From the NCBI GenBank assembly GCA_021462855.1, contig JAJTXQ010000058.1, positions 1 to 36,540 of the forward strand: DNA of 36,540 nt, written 5' to 3'. Within the stretch, counting starts at the first letter, position 1. Each line of letters opens with the position of its first letter. Position numbers and translations under genes: made by a program. Origin of the DNA: Dehalococcoidia bacterium (GTDB lineage: Bacteria; Chloroflexota; Dehalococcoidia; DSTF01; JACRBR01). The notes below the pieces were generated by a model. The model saw nothing but the letters and a program-made list of their open reading frames with translations. It ran no database searches and was not told the origin of the DNA. Positions 1-7,264 of this stretch are shown piece after piece.

Positions 1-411
1 CCCGCCGACGCGGTAGCGCGTCGTGCCGACCGGCACCGTCGTCTCGACGATCACGAGCGCGCCGCGCTGCAAATGGGGCGCGAGCGCGTCGACCGCGGCA
101 TCGAGCAGCGTGAAGTCGGGGCGCTGCGTCGCGTCAACATCGACCGGCACGATGAGCACGACGACGTCGGCATCGCCGGCGGCGGCGCGCGCGTCGCTCG
201 TGGCGCGCAGGCTGCCCTCGCCCACGAGCGCGGGCAGCGTGTCGTCGAGCCCGGGCTCGCCGTGCAGCGGGTTTCGCCCGGCGTTGATCTCGGCGACGCG
301 CGCCGCGCTGATGTCGTAGCCGGTGACGCGCGCGCCCTTCGACGCGAACTGCACCGCGAGCGGCACGCCGATCTTACCCATGCCGGCGATGCAGACGCGC
401 GTGTCAGGCAT
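1..411 (-). CDS. Nucleotide-sugar dehydrogenase, N-terminal part (WbpA-like; cut by window edge)
   Basis: This is the N-terminal 137 residues of a UDP-glucose/GDP-mannose dehydrogenase family protein; the rest lies beyond the left edge. The family oxidises C6 of a nucleotide sugar to a uronate using two NAD+. The NAD-binding Rossmann loop is visible as AGMGKIG near residues 9-15, followed by GYD at the end of the second strand, a NAGRNPLHGEPGL segment, and later ETTVPVGTTR near the end of the visible part, all typical of the family. The ATG at 411 lies 9 bases after the stop of the Gfo/Idh gene, so the two are probably co-transcribed. Beside WbpB/E/D/I-like genes, the likely substrate is UDP-GlcNAc (WbpA role), but that is inference from context; UDP-glucose or UDP-ManNAc dehydrogenase remain possible. 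Confidence 0.85.
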   Translation of the reverse strand, partial: MPDTRVCIAGMGKIGVPLAVQFASKGARVTGYDISAARVAEINAGRNPLHGEPGLDDTLPALVGEGSLRATSDARAAAGDADVVVLIVPVDVDATQRPDFTLLDAAVDALAPHLQRGALVIVETTVPVGTTRYRVGG

Positions 412-420
412 CGGCGCGGG

Positions 421-1431
421 TCACAGCGCGACGCCCTCGCCGGACCGTGCGGAGCGGACGAGCGCCTCGGAGACGGCGATCGCCGCGATCGCGTCGTCTG
501 CGGTGACGGCGGGCGGCGCGCCGTCGCGCACGGCGCGCGCGAACGCTTCCAGCTCGACGCGCAGGGGCTCGCGCCGCTCGACCTTCAGCATGTGCACGGG
601 CCCCTCGGCGACGCCCTTCTCGTGCCGCGCGGCCCAGTCCTCGCCCTGGCGTTGCGGACGCGCGTCGTTCTCGTAGAACGTAAGCTCGCGCGCCAGGTAG
701 TCCACGCGGAACATCCCGCGCTCGCCGAGCACCGAGAGCTCGCGGATCTTCGTCGGGGTCAGCCAGTTGACGTCGAGCACGCCGACGGCGCCGTTGGCGA
801 AACGCAGCATGCCGATCAGCATGTCCTCGTGCTCGGTGGCCACGCGCTGCTCCGTCTCGGCGTGGACGCGCGTGATCTCGCTATCCAGCAGGAAGCGCAT
901 CACGTCGATGTCGTGCGGCGCAAGGTCCAGCACGACGCCGACATCCCGCACGCGCGCGGGGAACGGCCCGACGCGGCGCGCGTGCACCTGGAACACGCGG
1001 CCGAGCTCGCCTGCGCGCAGGCGCTCCTTCAGCGCGATCACCGCCGGGTTGAACCGCTCGATGTGCCCGACGGTCAGCGGCACGCCTGCGCCGGCCGCCA
1101 GGTCGCGGATCCGCCGCCCTTCGTCGATCGTCGCCGCAAGCGGCTTTTCGACGAGCAGCGGCACGCCACGCGCGATCACCTCCGCCGCGATGTCCGCGTG
1201 GGCGCGCGTCGGCGCGGCGATCGACACCAGGTCGATGCGCTCTTCGTCGAGCATGCGGCGGAAGTCGCCGAAGCCGCGCGCCGTGCGGCCACGCGTCGCG
1301 TGCGCCACCCGCGCGTCGTCGACATCCGCGACGGCCGCGAGCTCGATGCCGTCCATCTCCGAGTAGACACGGGCGTGGTTCGTGCCCATCGCGCCGAGCC
1401 CGATGACGGCGGCGCGCAGTCGTTCGCTCAT
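421..1431 (-). CDS. Gfo/Idh/MocA family oxidoreductase (WbpB-like sugar-nucleotide 3-dehydrogenase)
   Basis: A 336-residue NAD(P)-dependent oxidoreductase. The N-terminal Rossmann fold shows VIGLGAMGTNHARVY at about residues 9-23, and the family motif VEKPLA follows at about residues 95-100, carrying the Lys usually involved in catalysis. A second motif, GHIERFNPA, sits around residues 121-129 and resembles the GHxERFNP of WbpB/WlbA-type enzymes, which oxidise C3 of UDP-GlcNAcA to give the 3-keto sugar for amination. The frame is open further upstream, but the ATG at 1431 aligns with the family N-terminus and falls after the upstream aminotransferase stop (40-base gap). It sits between a DegT aminotransferase and a nucleotide-sugar dehydrogenase, as expected for a UDP-diacetamido-uronate pathway. 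The exact substrate is inferred. Confidence 0.85.
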   Translation of the reverse strand: MSERLRAAVIGLGAMGTNHARVYSEMDGIELAAVADVDDARVAHATRGRTARGFGDFRRMLDEERIDLVSIAAPTRAHADIAAEVIARGVPLLVEKPLAATIDEGRRIRDLAAGAGVPLTVGHIERFNPAVIALKERLRAGELGRVFQVHARRVGPFPARVRDVGVVLDLAPHDIDVMRFLLDSEITRVHAETEQRVATEHEDMLIGMLRFANGAVGVLDVNWLTPTKIRELSVLGERGMFRVDYLARELTFYENDARPQRQGEDWAARHEKGVAEGPVHMLKVERREPLRVELEAFARAVRDGAPPAVTADDAIAAIAVSEALVRSARSGEGVAL

Positions 1432-1471
1432 GCGCGCATGATATCGAAGCGGGATCGCAGGGGCGCGGCGT

Positions 1472-2563
1472 TCAGCGCGCCAGGTCGTTGACCGCCGCCG
1501 CGACGGCGTCGACGTCCGCATCCGACAGCGAAGGATGCACCGGGATCGACAGCACCTCGCCCGCGAGCCGCTCGGCGACCGGCAGGGAGACGCCGGCGTA
1601 GCCCAGGCGGCGGTACAGCGGCTGCCGGTGGATCGGCGCCGGGTAGAAGACCGCCGACTCGATGCCGCGCTCGCGGAGGCCCGCTTGCAGGGCGTCACGC
1701 GCCTCGCCGCCCGCGGGCACCCGCAGCGTGTACTGGTGCCAGACGTGCCGCCGGCCCGCCATCTCGCGCGGGACCACGATGCGCGGATTGCCTTCCAGCC
1801 GCGCTGTAAGGCGCGCGGCGTTGGCGCTGCGGCGGTCGTTGCGCGCGCCGATCTTCGGCAGCTGCGTGGCGCCGAGCGCGGCCGCGACCTCCGTCATGCG
1901 GAAGTTGTAGCCGGCCTCCTCGGTCACGTAGCGCGCGCGTTCGCCCTGCGAGCGCAGCATGCGCGCGCGCTCCGCGACGGCCGCGTCACCGGTCGTGATC
2001 ATGCCGCCCTCGCCGGTCTGGAGATTCTTCGTCGCGTAGAACGAGAACGCCGCCGTACCGATCGACCCGCAGCGCCGCTCGCCGGCCGTCGCGCCGACGG
2101 CCTGCGCCGCATCCTCGATCAGCGTGATGCGGCCGGGTCCGCAGAGCGCCTCGACCTCGGCGATGCGGCACGCTTGCCCGTACAGGTGCACCGCGATGAT
2201 GGCGCGCGTCGCCGGCGTGATCGCGCGCTCCGCCGACGCCGGGTCGATGCCGAAGTCGTCGTCGCACACGTCGGCGAAGACCGGCCGCGCGCCCGCGTGG
2301 AGGACGGCGGTCGCCGTTGCCGCGAACGAGAACGCCGGCACGATGACTTCGTCGCCGGCGCCGATACCGTGCGCCACCAGCGCAAGGTGCAGCGCCGCCG
2401 TGCCGCTGTTCACGGCGACCGCGTGGCCGGCGCCGCAGTACGCCGCGAACGCGCGCTCGAACGCAGCGACGCGCGGCCCCTGCGCAAGCTGCCCCGACTC
2501 GAGCGCCGCGATGACGGCCGCCTTCTCGTCGTCGTCGATCACCGGGTGCGCCAGTTTGATCAT
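1472..2563 (-). CDS. DegT/DnrJ/EryC1/StrS aminotransferase 1 (WbpE-like)
   Basis: A 363-residue PLP-dependent sugar aminotransferase. It has VNSGTAALHLAL near residue 53 (phosphate-binding loop), IEDAAQAVGA (PLP-pyridine Asp), and FSFYATKNLQTGEGG, whose Lys forms the Schiff base. Length is normal for the family. The ATG at 2563 shares its A with the TGA of the upstream HIT gene (TGATG), and no separate Shine-Dalgarno is visible, so translation is probably coupled. Between a WbpD-like acetyltransferase (upstream, beyond HIT) and a WbpB-like oxidoreductase (downstream), the best role is amination of C3 of UDP-3-keto-GlcNAcA from glutamate. The family call is firm; the sugar and carbon position are inferred from the neighbours. 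Confidence 0.88.
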   Translation of the reverse strand: MIKLAHPVIDDDEKAAVIAALESGQLAQGPRVAAFERAFAAYCGAGHAVAVNSGTAALHLALVAHGIGAGDEVIVPAFSFAATATAVLHAGARPVFADVCDDDFGIDPASAERAITPATRAIIAVHLYGQACRIAEVEALCGPGRITLIEDAAQAVGATAGERRCGSIGTAAFSFYATKNLQTGEGGMITTGDAAVAERARMLRSQGERARYVTEEAGYNFRMTEVAAALGATQLPKIGARNDRRSANAARLTARLEGNPRIVVPREMAGRRHVWHQYTLRVPAGGEARDALQAGLRERGIESAVFYPAPIHRQPLYRRLGYAGVSLPVAERLAGEVLSIPVHPSLSDADVDAVAAAVNDLAR

Positions 2564-3045
2564 CACGGCAGCGGCGCGGCGGCGTGCGCGCGGATCTCGG
2601 CGGCGGTGGCGCGCAGCTCCTCCGGCGGCCGCACGACGCCCGGCGGCGTGACGGCCGGCGAGATGCCGCTGATCTGCGGCGGCAGCGCGTACGGCGAACC
2701 GTCGCGCCGCGGCACGACGTGGAAGTGCACGTGCGGGATCTCCTGCAGGCTGGCAACGCCGTTGTTCTGATAGACCGTCATGCCGTCGGGGTCGTAGGCT
2801 CGCGCGAGCGTGTGCGCGGTCTGCCGCACCGCCTCCATGAGCGCCGCCGCCTCGTCCTCTGACAGGTCGAGGATCGTCGGCGCGTGCCGCCGCGTGACGA
2901 CGAGCGCCTGGCCATGCTCGAACTGGCGCGGGTTCACGAACGACACCGTCGCCGGCCCTTCGCTGATGATCGGCAGCACGTCGCTCTCGCCGCCGATGCA
3001 GAGGCAGAACAGGCACCGGCGCGGCTCCGCGAGACGCATCGGCAT
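2563..3045 (-). CDS. HIT family protein (histidine-triad nucleotide hydrolase/transferase)
   Basis: A 160-residue HIT-fold protein. The histidine triad HVHFHVV is at residues 105-111, preceded by an NNGVASLQEIPH segment typical of Hint/FHIT enzymes. An N-terminal CLFC (Cys11, Cys14) could bind zinc, as in many bacterial HIT proteins. HIT enzymes act on nucleoside monophosphoryl groups (AMP-NH2, Ap4A, nucleotide sugars as in GalT). ATG at 3045 lies 4 bases after the acetyltransferase stop; a second in-frame ATG is at 3039. Its stop overlaps the aminotransferase start. A HIT gene tightly embedded in an amino-sugar cluster is unusual and may mean a nucleotidyl-sugar role or simply housekeeping; the sequence alone cannot say which. 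The C-terminal 35 residues are Ala/Pro/Arg rich. Confidence 0.85.
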   Translation of the reverse strand: MPMRLAEPRRCLFCLCIGGESDVLPIISEGPATVSFVNPRQFEHGQALVVTRRHAPTILDLSEDEAAALMEAVRQTAHTLARAYDPDGMTVYQNNGVASLQEIPHVHFHVVPRRDGSPYALPPQISGISPAVTPPGVVRPPEELRATAAEIRAHAAAPLP

Positions 3046-3049
3046 GGCG

Positions 3050-3625
3050 CTACTCGCCGAAGCGCCAGGCGCGCCGGCAGTGCTCGCAGTACCACTCGCG
3101 CGCCTCGGACATCGTCACCGGGCGGCCGCAGGAGCACCCCCAGCCGGCAAAACGCGCCGGGTTGCCCTTCACGAGCGCGTGGTCGCGCACGTCCGACGTC
3201 ACGACCGCGCCCGCGGCGATCACCGCCCAGGCGCCGATCGTCACGTTCGGCAGGATCACCGCGCCCGCGCCGATCGACGCCCCCTCGCGGACGACAATCG
3301 TGCCGGCTTCCCAGTCATCTTCGGTCTTGAGCGTGCCGTCGCCGTTGACCGCGCGCGGGAACCGGTCATTCGTGAACACGGCATGCGGCCCGACGAACAC
3401 GCCATCGGCCAGGCGCACGCCGTGGAACAGCGACGCCCGATTCTGGATCTTGCAGCGGTCGCCGACGACGACGTCCCTGTCGATGTACACGCCCTTGCCG
3501 AGGGTGCACCGCGCGCCGATGCGGGCGCCCTCGCGCACCTGCGCGTGGTGCCAGACCTGCGTGCCTTCGCCGACCTGCGCTTCCGGCGATATCTCAGCCG
3601 TCGGGTGAATCGTCGTCGCGCTCAA
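3050..3625 (-). CDS. Left-handed beta-helix (hexapeptide) N-acetyltransferase, WbpD-like
   Basis: A 191-residue trimeric hexapeptide-repeat acetyltransferase. Imperfect [LIV]-G-x4 repeats run from about residue 8 to 140 (for example EAQVGEGTQV, GARIGARCTL, GASIGAGAVI, NVTIGAWAVI), with the loop VFTNDRFPRA that is characteristic of WbpD/WlbB/QdtC-type sugar-nucleotide N-acetyltransferases. The C-terminus has CSC...CEHC, a likely small metal knuckle. No ATG fits; the TTG at 3625 is preceded by GGAGG (3-base spacing) and begins the family-like segment IHPTAEI. It overlaps the last 32 bases of the epimerase gene. Its length equals that of P. aeruginosa WbpD (as I recall it). The proposed role is acetylation of the 3-amino group made by the WbpE-like enzyme; this is inferred from context. 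Confidence 0.85.
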   Translation of the reverse strand: MSATTIHPTAEISPEAQVGEGTQVWHHAQVREGARIGARCTLGKGVYIDRDVVVGDRCKIQNRASLFHGVRLADGVFVGPHAVFTNDRFPRAVNGDGTLKTEDDWEAGTIVVREGASIGAGAVILPNVTIGAWAVIAAGAVVTSDVRDHALVKGNPARFAGWGCSCGRPVTMSEAREWYCEHCRRAWRFGE

Positions 3626-4667
3626 GTGCCTCCACCATGCGCTCGGCCGCGCGCCCGTCGCCGAAGAGGGGCAGCGGAGCGCCGGCCGGGCGCCCGCGCC
3701 GGGCCGCTGCAAGTATACGTTCGGTTTCGGCGCCCGCCAGCACGTTCCATCCGCCCTCGAGCGTCTCGACCCACTCCGTCTCGTCGCGCAGCGTCACGCA
3801 CGGCACGCCGAGCAGGTACGCCTCCTTCTGCACGCCGCCCGAGTCAGTGAGGATCATCCGCGCGCCCTGCTCGAGCGCGAGCATGTCGAGATAGCCGACG
3901 GGATCGATGACGCGCACCGGCGGCGCGATCTCGAAATCGGCGGCCATGAGCGCGGCGCGCGTGCGCGGGTGCAGCGGCAGCACGACGGGTTCACCGAGCA
4001 GCGCCAGCGCATCGATGATCTCGCCGAGGCGCGCGGTCGCGTCGGTGTTCGCCGCGCGGTGCACCGTCGCGAGCGCGTAGCCGCCCGGCGCGAGCGACAG
4101 CCGGCGGAGGATCTGCGAGCGTTCGGCGGCGACCGGCGCATTGGCGAGCAGCGCGTCGTACATGATGTCGCCGGTGAGCGTCACGCCGCGCGTGATGCCT
4201 TCGGCCGCGAGGTGGCCGGCGGCGGTCCGCGTCGGCGCGAACAGGTACGACGACACGTGGTCGGCGACGATCCGGTTGATCTCCTCCGGCATGGCGCGGT
4301 TGAAGCTGCGCAGCCCCGCCTCGACGTGGGCGACGGGAATGCGCAGCTTCGCCGCGGCGAGCGCGCCGGCGAGCGTGCTGTTCGTGTCGCCGTACACCAC
4401 CACGCGGTCGGGCGCCTCGCGCTCCATCACCGCCTCGGCGCGCTCGAGCATCGCCGCCGTCTGCGCGCCGTGCGGCCCCGATCCGACGCCGAGGTGGTGG
4501 TCCGGGCGAGGCAGCGCAAGCTCGTCGAAGAACACGTCGGACATCTGCGCGTCGTAGTGCTGGCCGGTGTGCACCAGGATCTCGGTGTGGCGCGCGCGCA
4601 GGGCGCGCGAAAACGGCGCCGCCTTGATGAACTGTGGCCGCGCCCCGACGACGCTGAGGACGTTCAC
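3594..4667 (-). CDS. UDP-N-acetylglucosamine 2-epimerase family protein (WbpI/WecB-like)
   Basis: A 357-residue non-hydrolysing UDP-GlcNAc 2-epimerase fold enzyme. It has the N-terminal VVGARPQFIKAAP, HTGQHYD, VYGDTNSTLAG, then AHVEAGLRSF..MPEEINR (the conserved acidic/Arg catalytic cluster), and a C-terminal LTDSGGVQKEA. The usual HRxEN motif reads HRAAN here, so the Glu is replaced by Ala. The start is GTG at 4667, chosen because VNVLSVVGARPQ matches the family N-terminus; upstream ATGs would run into the preceding gene. It begins 22 bases after the dehydratase stop and overlaps the acetyltransferase start. In a WbpA/B/E/D setting it would be the WbpI step, UDP-GlcNAc(3NAc)A to UDP-ManNAc(3NAc)A; a plain WecB role (UDP-ManNAc) is the alternative. 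Confidence 0.88.
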   Translation of the reverse strand: MNVLSVVGARPQFIKAAPFSRALRARHTEILVHTGQHYDAQMSDVFFDELALPRPDHHLGVGSGPHGAQTAAMLERAEAVMEREAPDRVVVYGDTNSTLAGALAAAKLRIPVAHVEAGLRSFNRAMPEEINRIVADHVSSYLFAPTRTAAGHLAAEGITRGVTLTGDIMYDALLANAPVAAERSQILRRLSLAPGGYALATVHRAANTDATARLGEIIDALALLGEPVVLPLHPRTRAALMAADFEIAPPVRVIDPVGYLDMLALEQGARMILTDSGGVQKEAYLLGVPCVTLRDETEWVETLEGGWNVLAGAETERILAAARRGRPAGAPLPLFGDGRAAERMVEALERDDDSPDG

Positions 4668-4689
4668 TGCGGATGCCCCGGGCGTGCCG

Positions 4690-6579
4690 TCACGCGCGGT
4701 CCACGTCGGCCGGCGTGGCGGCGCCGGTGTCGCGCAGGTCGAGGCGCGCGAGCGCCTGCAGGCGCGCGGCGAGCTCCTCGCGGTTGCGCGGCGCGGCGTT
4801 CGCAAGCTCGTTGATCTTCGCCACGAGCTCAGCGCGGGACACCGCCGGCCGGTTTTCGATGCGCGAGATCTTGGCGTGGTGCGTCGGCAGCAGCTTCTCG
4901 CCCGCGCCCGCGAGCTCCTCGTGCAGCTTTTCGCCCGAGCGCAGGCCGGTGTACACGATGCGGATTTCGCGGCCGGGCTCGAGTCCCTTCAGCCGGATCA
5001 GTTTCTCGGCCATGTCGGCGATGCGGATCTTGTCGCCCATGTCGAGGATGAACACCTGGCCCTGCTCCGCGAACGACGCCGCCTGGATGACGAGACTCGC
5101 CGCCTCGTCCACGGACATGAAGTAGCGCGTCGCGTCGCGGTGGGTGATGAGCACCGGGCCGCCGCGTTCGATCTGCCGCAGGAACAGCGGCACGACGCTG
5201 CCGCGGCTGCCCATGACGTTGCCGAAGCGCACCGCCGCGAACGTCGTGCTGTTGCCTTCGCCCGACGCCGTCACGAGCAACTCGCCGATGCGCTTCGTCG
5301 CGCCGTAGACGTTGTCCGGGTTCACGGCCTTGTCCGTCGACACGAACACGACCTTCGTCACGCCGTGCTCGGCCGCCGCCGCGCAGACGTTCAGCGTGCC
5401 CACGACGTTCACGCGCAGCGCGGCGTCCGGGAAATCCTCCATCACCGGGATGTGCTTGTACGCCGCAGCGTGGAAGACGATGTCCGGGCGTGTCTGCCGG
5501 AACATGCCGTCGACCTGTGCAACGTCCGCGACATCGCACAGCCAGATGCGCAGGCGCGTGTCCGCCTCGTCTGGCTCAATATCGCGCTGCAGGTCGTACA
5601 ACCCCGTCTCGTTCGTATCGGCCAGGTGCAGCACCGAGGGACCGAACGCGAACACCTGTCGCGCGATCTCCGATGCGATGAACCCGGCGGCGCCGGTGAT
5701 CAGCACGGACTTGCCGCGGATCGCCGCCGCGCACATCTCGGCATCGATCTCCACCTGCGCGCGGCCAAGCAGGTCGTCGGCCGTGACCTCGCGCAGGCGC
5801 GCCGTCTCCGCGTCGCTGTGCACCAGCTCGCGCATGCCGGGCACCGTGCGCAGCGGCATGCCCGCCGACTGCACGATGCCGACGATCTCGCGCACGGCGG
5901 CGCCCCCGGCCGACGGGATGGCGAGCGCGACGAGCTCGACCTGGCGCCGCGCGCAGATCTCCGGGATCTCGTAGCGGTCGCCGAGCACCGTCACGCCGTG
6001 GATGCGCACGCCGCGCAGCCGGCGGTCGTCGTCGACGAATCCGATCGGTTTGTACTGCCAGAACGGGTGCTGCCGGAGCTCGCGCGCCAGCAGCTGCCCC
6101 GTGTGCCCCGCCCCGACGATCAGCACCTTCTTCACACCCGACGCGTCATACCCGCCGAACGGGTTCCGTGTCGCCCAGAGCCGCGGCCAGAACTTCACCG
6201 CGCCCATCGCGATCAGCATCAGCGCGGGCGCAACGACGTTCACCGTCAGCGGGATATGCCGCGGGTTGAGGAACGCGTTGACCGCGAACAGGAACACCGA
6301 GACGACGCCGATCGATACCGCCAGGTTGAACGCGTCGACGATGCCCGCATACTTCCACGACGTGCGGTAGATGCGGAAGCAGAAGTTGCCGACGACGTAC
6401 GCGCCGGCGATCCCCGGCGCCACCTGCGCGAAGAACCGGATCGAATCGCCCGGCACATCGCCGTCAAAGCGGAGCGCGAGCGCGGCGGCGTACGCGGCGA
6501 TGACGATCGCCGCATCGAGGATGAGCACCGGGATGAGGATGATGGCGTCGCGGAGGCTTGGCGGCAGGCCCCTGTTCAT
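4690..6579 (-). CDS. Membrane-bound UDP-sugar 4,6-dehydratase/epimerase (CapD/WbpM/PglF family)
   Basis: A 629-residue two-part protein. Residues 1-130 carry about four hydrophobic segments (near 11-38, 55-70, 85-105, 112-130). A CoA-binding-like Rossmann domain follows (VLIVGAGHTGQLLA, 152-165), then the catalytic SDR domain from about 289. The SDR nucleotide loop is TGAAGFIAS (295-303), with the third Gly replaced by Ala; STDKAV is at 414-419 and NVYGATKR at 423-430, giving a Tyr425-x3-Lys429 pair where WbpM-type long dehydratases usually have Met. Late motifs RFGNVMGSRGSVVPLF and GLRSGEKLHEEL are typical. The reaction is expected to give UDP-2-acetamido-2,6-dideoxy-4-keto-hexose at the inner membrane. 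The downstream gene starts 22 bases after its stop, and the upstream transferase stop is 90 bases away. Confidence 0.92.
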   Translation of the reverse strand: MNRGLPPSLRDAIILIPVLILDAAIVIAAYAAALALRFDGDVPGDSIRFFAQVAPGIAGAYVVGNFCFRIYRTSWKYAGIVDAFNLAVSIGVVSVFLFAVNAFLNPRHIPLTVNVVAPALMLIAMGAVKFWPRLWATRNPFGGYDASGVKKVLIVGAGHTGQLLARELRQHPFWQYKPIGFVDDDRRLRGVRIHGVTVLGDRYEIPEICARRQVELVALAIPSAGGAAVREIVGIVQSAGMPLRTVPGMRELVHSDAETARLREVTADDLLGRAQVEIDAEMCAAAIRGKSVLITGAAGFIASEIARQVFAFGPSVLHLADTNETGLYDLQRDIEPDEADTRLRIWLCDVADVAQVDGMFRQTRPDIVFHAAAYKHIPVMEDFPDAALRVNVVGTLNVCAAAAEHGVTKVVFVSTDKAVNPDNVYGATKRIGELLVTASGEGNSTTFAAVRFGNVMGSRGSVVPLFLRQIERGGPVLITHRDATRYFMSVDEAASLVIQAASFAEQGQVFILDMGDKIRIADMAEKLIRLKGLEPGREIRIVYTGLRSGEKLHEELAGAGEKLLPTHHAKISRIENRPAVSRAELVAKINELANAAPRNREELAARLQALARLDLRDTGAATPADVDRA

Positions 6580-6669
6580 GAACTGCCCGATGTTGTCCCA
6601 GGCGTGTCGCCTGCCCTGCGGCCTAACGTCCGTGGCGTCGCCTCCCTGCCCCGCAACGTCGCGCGCCCG

Positions 6670-7260
6670 CTAACGCGCACCTCTGCGCGAGATCACCGCC
6701 GGCAGCGTCTTCGCGATGATCGAGATATCGCGGGCCAGCGAATGATTGTTAACGTAATCAAGATCGTAGTGGATGGCCTCTTCGTACGTCAAATCCGCGC
6801 GCCCGTTCACCTGCGCCAGTCCCGTGATTCCCGGCTTCACGTCGTGGCGGCGATGGTACTCCGGCGGGTACTGTCGCACCAGCTCGGGTATCTCCGGCCG
6901 CGGCCCGACGAGCCGCATATCGCCGCGCAGCACGTTCCAGAAGTTCGGCAGTTCATCGAGGCTCGTCGCCCGCAGGAAGCGCCCCACGCGCGTCAGCCGC
7001 GACTTCGGCGTAATGAAGACGAACGTGCGGAAGTGCTCGTGGTCGAGCTTCGGCGTCTCGTATGGCTTGTGCCCGTCGTGCGACATCGACCGGTACTTGT
7101 AGAACGTGAACTCCTTGCCCTTCAGGCCGATCCGCCGCTGCGAGAAGATCACGGGCCCTCGCGAATCAATCAGGATCGCCAGGGCGATGACCGGGAACGT
7201 GACGATGAAGAGGATCAGGCCCAGCAGGCCGACCACGAGATCGATCATCCGTTCGAGCAT
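6670..7260 (-). CDS. Initiating phosphoglycosyl transferase (PglC-like bacterial sugar transferase)
   Basis: A 196-residue small monotopic phosphoglycosyl transferase. One N-terminal hydrophobic helix (about residues 5-33) contains an internal Pro, as in the re-entrant helix of Pgl[45 protein letters not shown] (the Asp-Glu dyad sits in LDELPN) and [11 protein letters not shown] follow, in family order. It transfers a sugar-1-phosphate from a UDP-sugar to undecaprenyl phosphate and so starts glycan assembly. The ATG at 7260 comes 4 bases after the aminotransferase stop; an earlier ATG at 7302 would overlap that gene by 38 bases. Flanked by a 4-amino-sugar dehydratase/aminotransferase pair, it probably uses a 2-acetamido-4-amino-trideoxy sugar, but the sugar is inferred. 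Confidence 0.92.
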   Translation of the reverse strand: MLERMIDLVVGLLGLILFIVTFPVIALAILIDSRGPVIFSQRRIGLKGKEFTFYKYRSMSHDGHKPYETPKLDHEHFRTFVFITPKSRLTRVGRFLRATSLDELPNFWNVLRGDMRLVGPRPEIPELVRQYPPEYHRRHDVKPGITGLAQVNGRADLTYEEAIHYDLDYVNNHSLARDISIIAKTLPAVISRRGAR

Positions 7261-7264
7261 GGTC

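Noticed and set aside
73-1491. A 472-codon plus-strand frame opposite the oxidoreductase
   Set aside because: It is antisense to the Gfo/Idh gene, which has clear motifs and the right operon position.
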